Below, in pieces: positions 62,144 to 64,000 of a DNA stretch of 64,000 nucleotides (position 1 is the stretch's first letter; every line of letters starts with the position of its first letter). The DNA is taken from NCBI RefSeq assembly GCF_002008315.2, contig NZ_MVDG02000001.1:620001-684000 (forward strand). The letters run 5' to 3'. This DNA comes from Arthrobacter sp. KBS0703. Its GTDB lineage: Bacteria > Actinomycetota > Actinomycetes > Actinomycetales > Micrococcaceae. The notes under the pieces were generated by a model. The model did no database searches. It was not told the DNA's origin and worked only from the letters and a program-made list of their open reading frames with translations. A program made the position numbers and the translations under genes.

Positions 62144-63096
62144 ATCACCCCGTCCACACGACCATCACCCGCCGTGGCCTGGGCGGCCTGGCCGCTGGTG
62201 TCGGCATTGCCCTTGCCCTCTCCGCCTGCAGCAGCGGCAATCCGCTGTCCTCACCGACCACCAGTGCGGGCAGTGCCGCCGCCGGCGGTTCCCTGGTGGT
62301 CGGTTCCGCCGACTTCCCCGAAAGCCAGATCATCGCCGAGATCTACGCCGGCGCCCTCAACGCCGCCGGCGTCACGGCAACAACCAAGCCGAACATCGGC
62401 TCGCGGGAGATCTACTTCAAAGCCGTCCAGGACGGGTCCGTGGACGTCGTCCCGGACTACTCCGGCAACCTGCTGTCCCACGTAAACGCCGAGGCGCCCG
62501 AAGTTTCGGCGGAGGACATCTACAAGGCGTTGCCCGGCAAGCTTCCCAAGGGCCTCGCAGTCCTGGAGCCCTCCAAGGCTGAGGACAAGGATGCCATGGT
62601 GGTCACCAAGGCCACGGCGGAAAAGTACCAGCTGAAGTCCATTGAAGACCTCGCCAAGGTCTGCAAGGACCTCACGATGGCAGCCCCGGCCACGTTCGAA
62701 ACGCGGTCATATGGCTTCCCGGGCTTGAAGACGAACTATGGCTGTGAGCTCAAGGCTCTGAAGCCGTTCAGCGACGGCGGCGGAAACCTGACCCTGAAGG
62801 CCCTTCTGAGCGATGAGGTCCAGGTGGCCGACATCTTCACCACCACGCCGTCCATCGCCGACAACGACCTCGTGGTCCTCGAAGACCCCAAGAGCAACTT
62901 CAAGGCCCAGCAGGTGCTGCCGCTCTACAACGAGGCCAAGATGACGGACAAGGCAAAGGAAGCCCTGAACGGTGTCTCGAAGGTACTGACCACGGAGGAC
63001 CTCATCAACCTCAACCGGGCAGTCAGCGGCACCCAGAAGCAAAACGCCAAGGACGCCGCAGCCGCGTGGCTCAAGGACAAGGGCATCGTCAAATAG
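62140..63096 (+). CDS. opuCC: Glycine-betaine/choline-type substrate-binding lipoprotein
   Basis: 318 residues, ATGA overlap with opuCD. Signal with lipobox LALSACSS, then VGSADFPESQIIAEIYAGAL, VDVVPDYSGNLL and LKALLSDEVQVADIFTTTPS, typical of OpuAC/OsmF-type binding proteins. It captures a compatible solute outside the membrane and passes it to the permeases. Completes the operon. Confidence 0.93.
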   Translation: MNHPVHTTITRRGLGGLAAGVGIALALSACSSGNPLSSPTTSAGSAAAGGSLVVGSADFPESQIIAEIYAGALNAAGVTATTKPNIGSREIYFKAVQDGSVDVVPDYSGNLLSHVNAEAPEVSAEDIYKALPGKLPKGLAVLEPSKAEDKDAMVVTKATAEKYQLKSIEDLAKVCKDLTMAAPATFETRSYGFPGLKTNYGCELKALKPFSDGGGNLTLKALLSDEVQVADIFTTTPSIADNDLVVLEDPKSNFKAQQVLPLYNEAKMTDKAKEALNGVSKVLTTEDLINLNRAVSGTQKQNAKDAAAAWLKDKGIVK

Positions 63097-63162
63097 CCCC
63101 AGGGTCAGGGAGCACAGCGCCGCCGGCACCGGAGCTCACCTGATGATGCAGAACAAAAGGAC

Positions 63163-63216
63163 GACGGCGGCTGCCGGACTCCTCCGGAAACGGGGGTGCC
63201 GGCAGCCGCTGTCGGC
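63163..63216. terminator. Long imperfect hairpin after the opuC operon
   Basis: GACGGCGGCTGCCGG (about 63163-63177) pairs with CCGGCAGCCGCTGTC (about 63199-63213) across a 21-base loop. Between opuCC and the aminotransferase; likely a terminator. Confidence 0.6.
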
Positions 63217-63309
63217 GTCTGAGCGGGCCCGCACGTCAGCGCCGGGCCATGGGCGGAGTGTGAGCCAAGTCTCCCCGGAAGTACATCCCGCATATGGCAT
63301 ATTTGATGG

Positions 63310-64000
63310 ATGGCAGAATTCAAGCAGTCCACCAAGCTTCATAATGTCCTTTACGACATCCGTGGACCGATTCTTCAGGCCGCCCAGCAGATGGAGGCGG
63401 AGGGTCACCGGATCCTCAAACTGAACATCGGAAACCCGGCACCTTTCGGTTTTGAAGCGCCGGACGCCATCCTCGTGGACATGATCCGCCACCTGCCCCA
63501 TGCCCAGGGCTACAGCGACTCGCGCGGCATCTTCTCGGCGCGCACGGCAGTCTCGCAGTACTACCAGACCCGCGGTATCCAGAATATCCACGTGGACGAC
63601 ATCTACCTGGGCAACGGCGTCAGCGAACTGATCACCATGTCCCTCATGGCGCTGCTCGACGACGGCGATGAGGTCCTCATTCCCACCCCGGACTACCCGC
63701 TGTGGACCGCCTCGGTGGCCCTCGCGAGCGGGCGGCCCGTGCACTACCTGTGTGACGAGGAATCGGGCTGGCAGCCGGACCTGGAGGACCTCGAAGCCAA
63801 GATCACGCCGCGCACCAAGGGCATCGTGGTCATCAACCCGAACAACCCCACCGGCGCCGTTTATCCGGAGAGCACGCTGCGCAAGATCGTGGCCCTCGCG
63901 GAAAAGCACGGCCTGGTCATCTTCGCCGACGAGATCTACGAGAAAATCCTGTACGAGGACGCCGTCCACGTGAACATGGCCGGCCTCACCGGCGATGACG
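63310..64000 (+). CDS. AlaA-like PLP aminotransferase (partial, runs off the window)
   Basis: First 230 residues are present from ATG 63310. Fold-type I aminotransferase: LKLNIGNPAPFGFEAPDAIL, GYSDSRGIFSAR, YLGNGVSELITMSLMALL and VVINPNNPTGAVYP. This resembles AlaA/YfbQ, which transfers amino groups between glutamate and pyruvate. The PLP lysine lies beyond the window. Confidence 0.9.
   Translation, partial: MAEFKQSTKLHNVLYDIRGPILQAAQQMEAEGHRILKLNIGNPAPFGFEAPDAILVDMIRHLPHAQGYSDSRGIFSARTAVSQYYQTRGIQNIHVDDIYLGNGVSELITMSLMALLDDGDEVLIPTPDYPLWTASVALASGRPVHYLCDEESGWQPDLEDLEAKITPRTKGIVVINPNNPTGAVYPESTLRKIVALAEKHGLVIFADEIYEKILYEDAVHVNMAGLTGDD

Noticed and set aside
61339..63096. 585-codon reading starting within opuCB and ending with opuCC
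   Set aside because: The first 270 codons are out of frame with opuCD; the true opuCC start is ATG 62140 with an ATGA overlap.

Overview
The window is high-GC actinobacterial DNA. The chromosomal genes on the right (CorA, Lrp/AsnC regulators, RsgA, an OpuC-type osmoprotectant transporter, an AlaA-like aminotransferase) and their codon use suggest Arthrobacter sensu lato (Micrococcaceae). That taxonomic call is an inference, because no rRNA or marker gene is present.

Two parts meet at about 44.64 kb. Positions 1-44,643 look like an integrated mobile or accessory island. Its right end is a displaced 3' piece of tRNA-Ala(CGC) (44,602-44,643), next to an excisionase and a tyrosine integrase (42.87-44.40 kb). 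The left end is not in the window. The island carries a conjugation-type ATPase (0.5-2.3 kb), a field of 15 GNA-triloop palindromes (2.69-3.76 kb), two inverted phased GGACCA arrays (6.59-6.86 kb), many small membrane proteins and lipoproteins, MbcA/ParS-like proteins, an IS5-family element plus a fragment (16.9-19.1 kb), a GIY-YIG protein with a decayed second copy, a serine recombinase, an HNH protein that resembles a type IV restriction enzyme, and a complete type 1 BREX phage-defence operon (40.55 to 27.39 kb, minus strand: HTH gene, brxA, brxB, brxC, pglX, pglZ, brxL).

From 44.7 to 64 kb the content is ordinary chromosome: a ZapE-like protein, CorA, DUF1761, two Lrp/AsnC regulators, two MFS transporters, an ArsR-type regulator preceded by six perfectly spaced TTGCAA boxes, a Cys/Met-metabolism PLP enzyme, LysR, nitronate monooxygenase, an N-acetylglucosamine-kinase-like ATPase, pirin, NUDIX, RsgA, the opuC operon, and the start of an aminotransferase.

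The assembly carries Nextera mate-pair junction adapters at 1,419-1,456, 48,115-48,133, 49,897-49,915, 49,944-49,981 and 59,866-59,902. They break four genes, and peptides ending LSLIHI or beginning MCIRD/MYKRQ are adapter translations. Several other frameshifts (MFS about 47.94 kb, pirin about 56.73 kb, DUF457-like about 42.05 kb, lipoprotein 24.8-25.4 kb) may likewise be sequence errors. Joins next to adapters should not be trusted for synteny.
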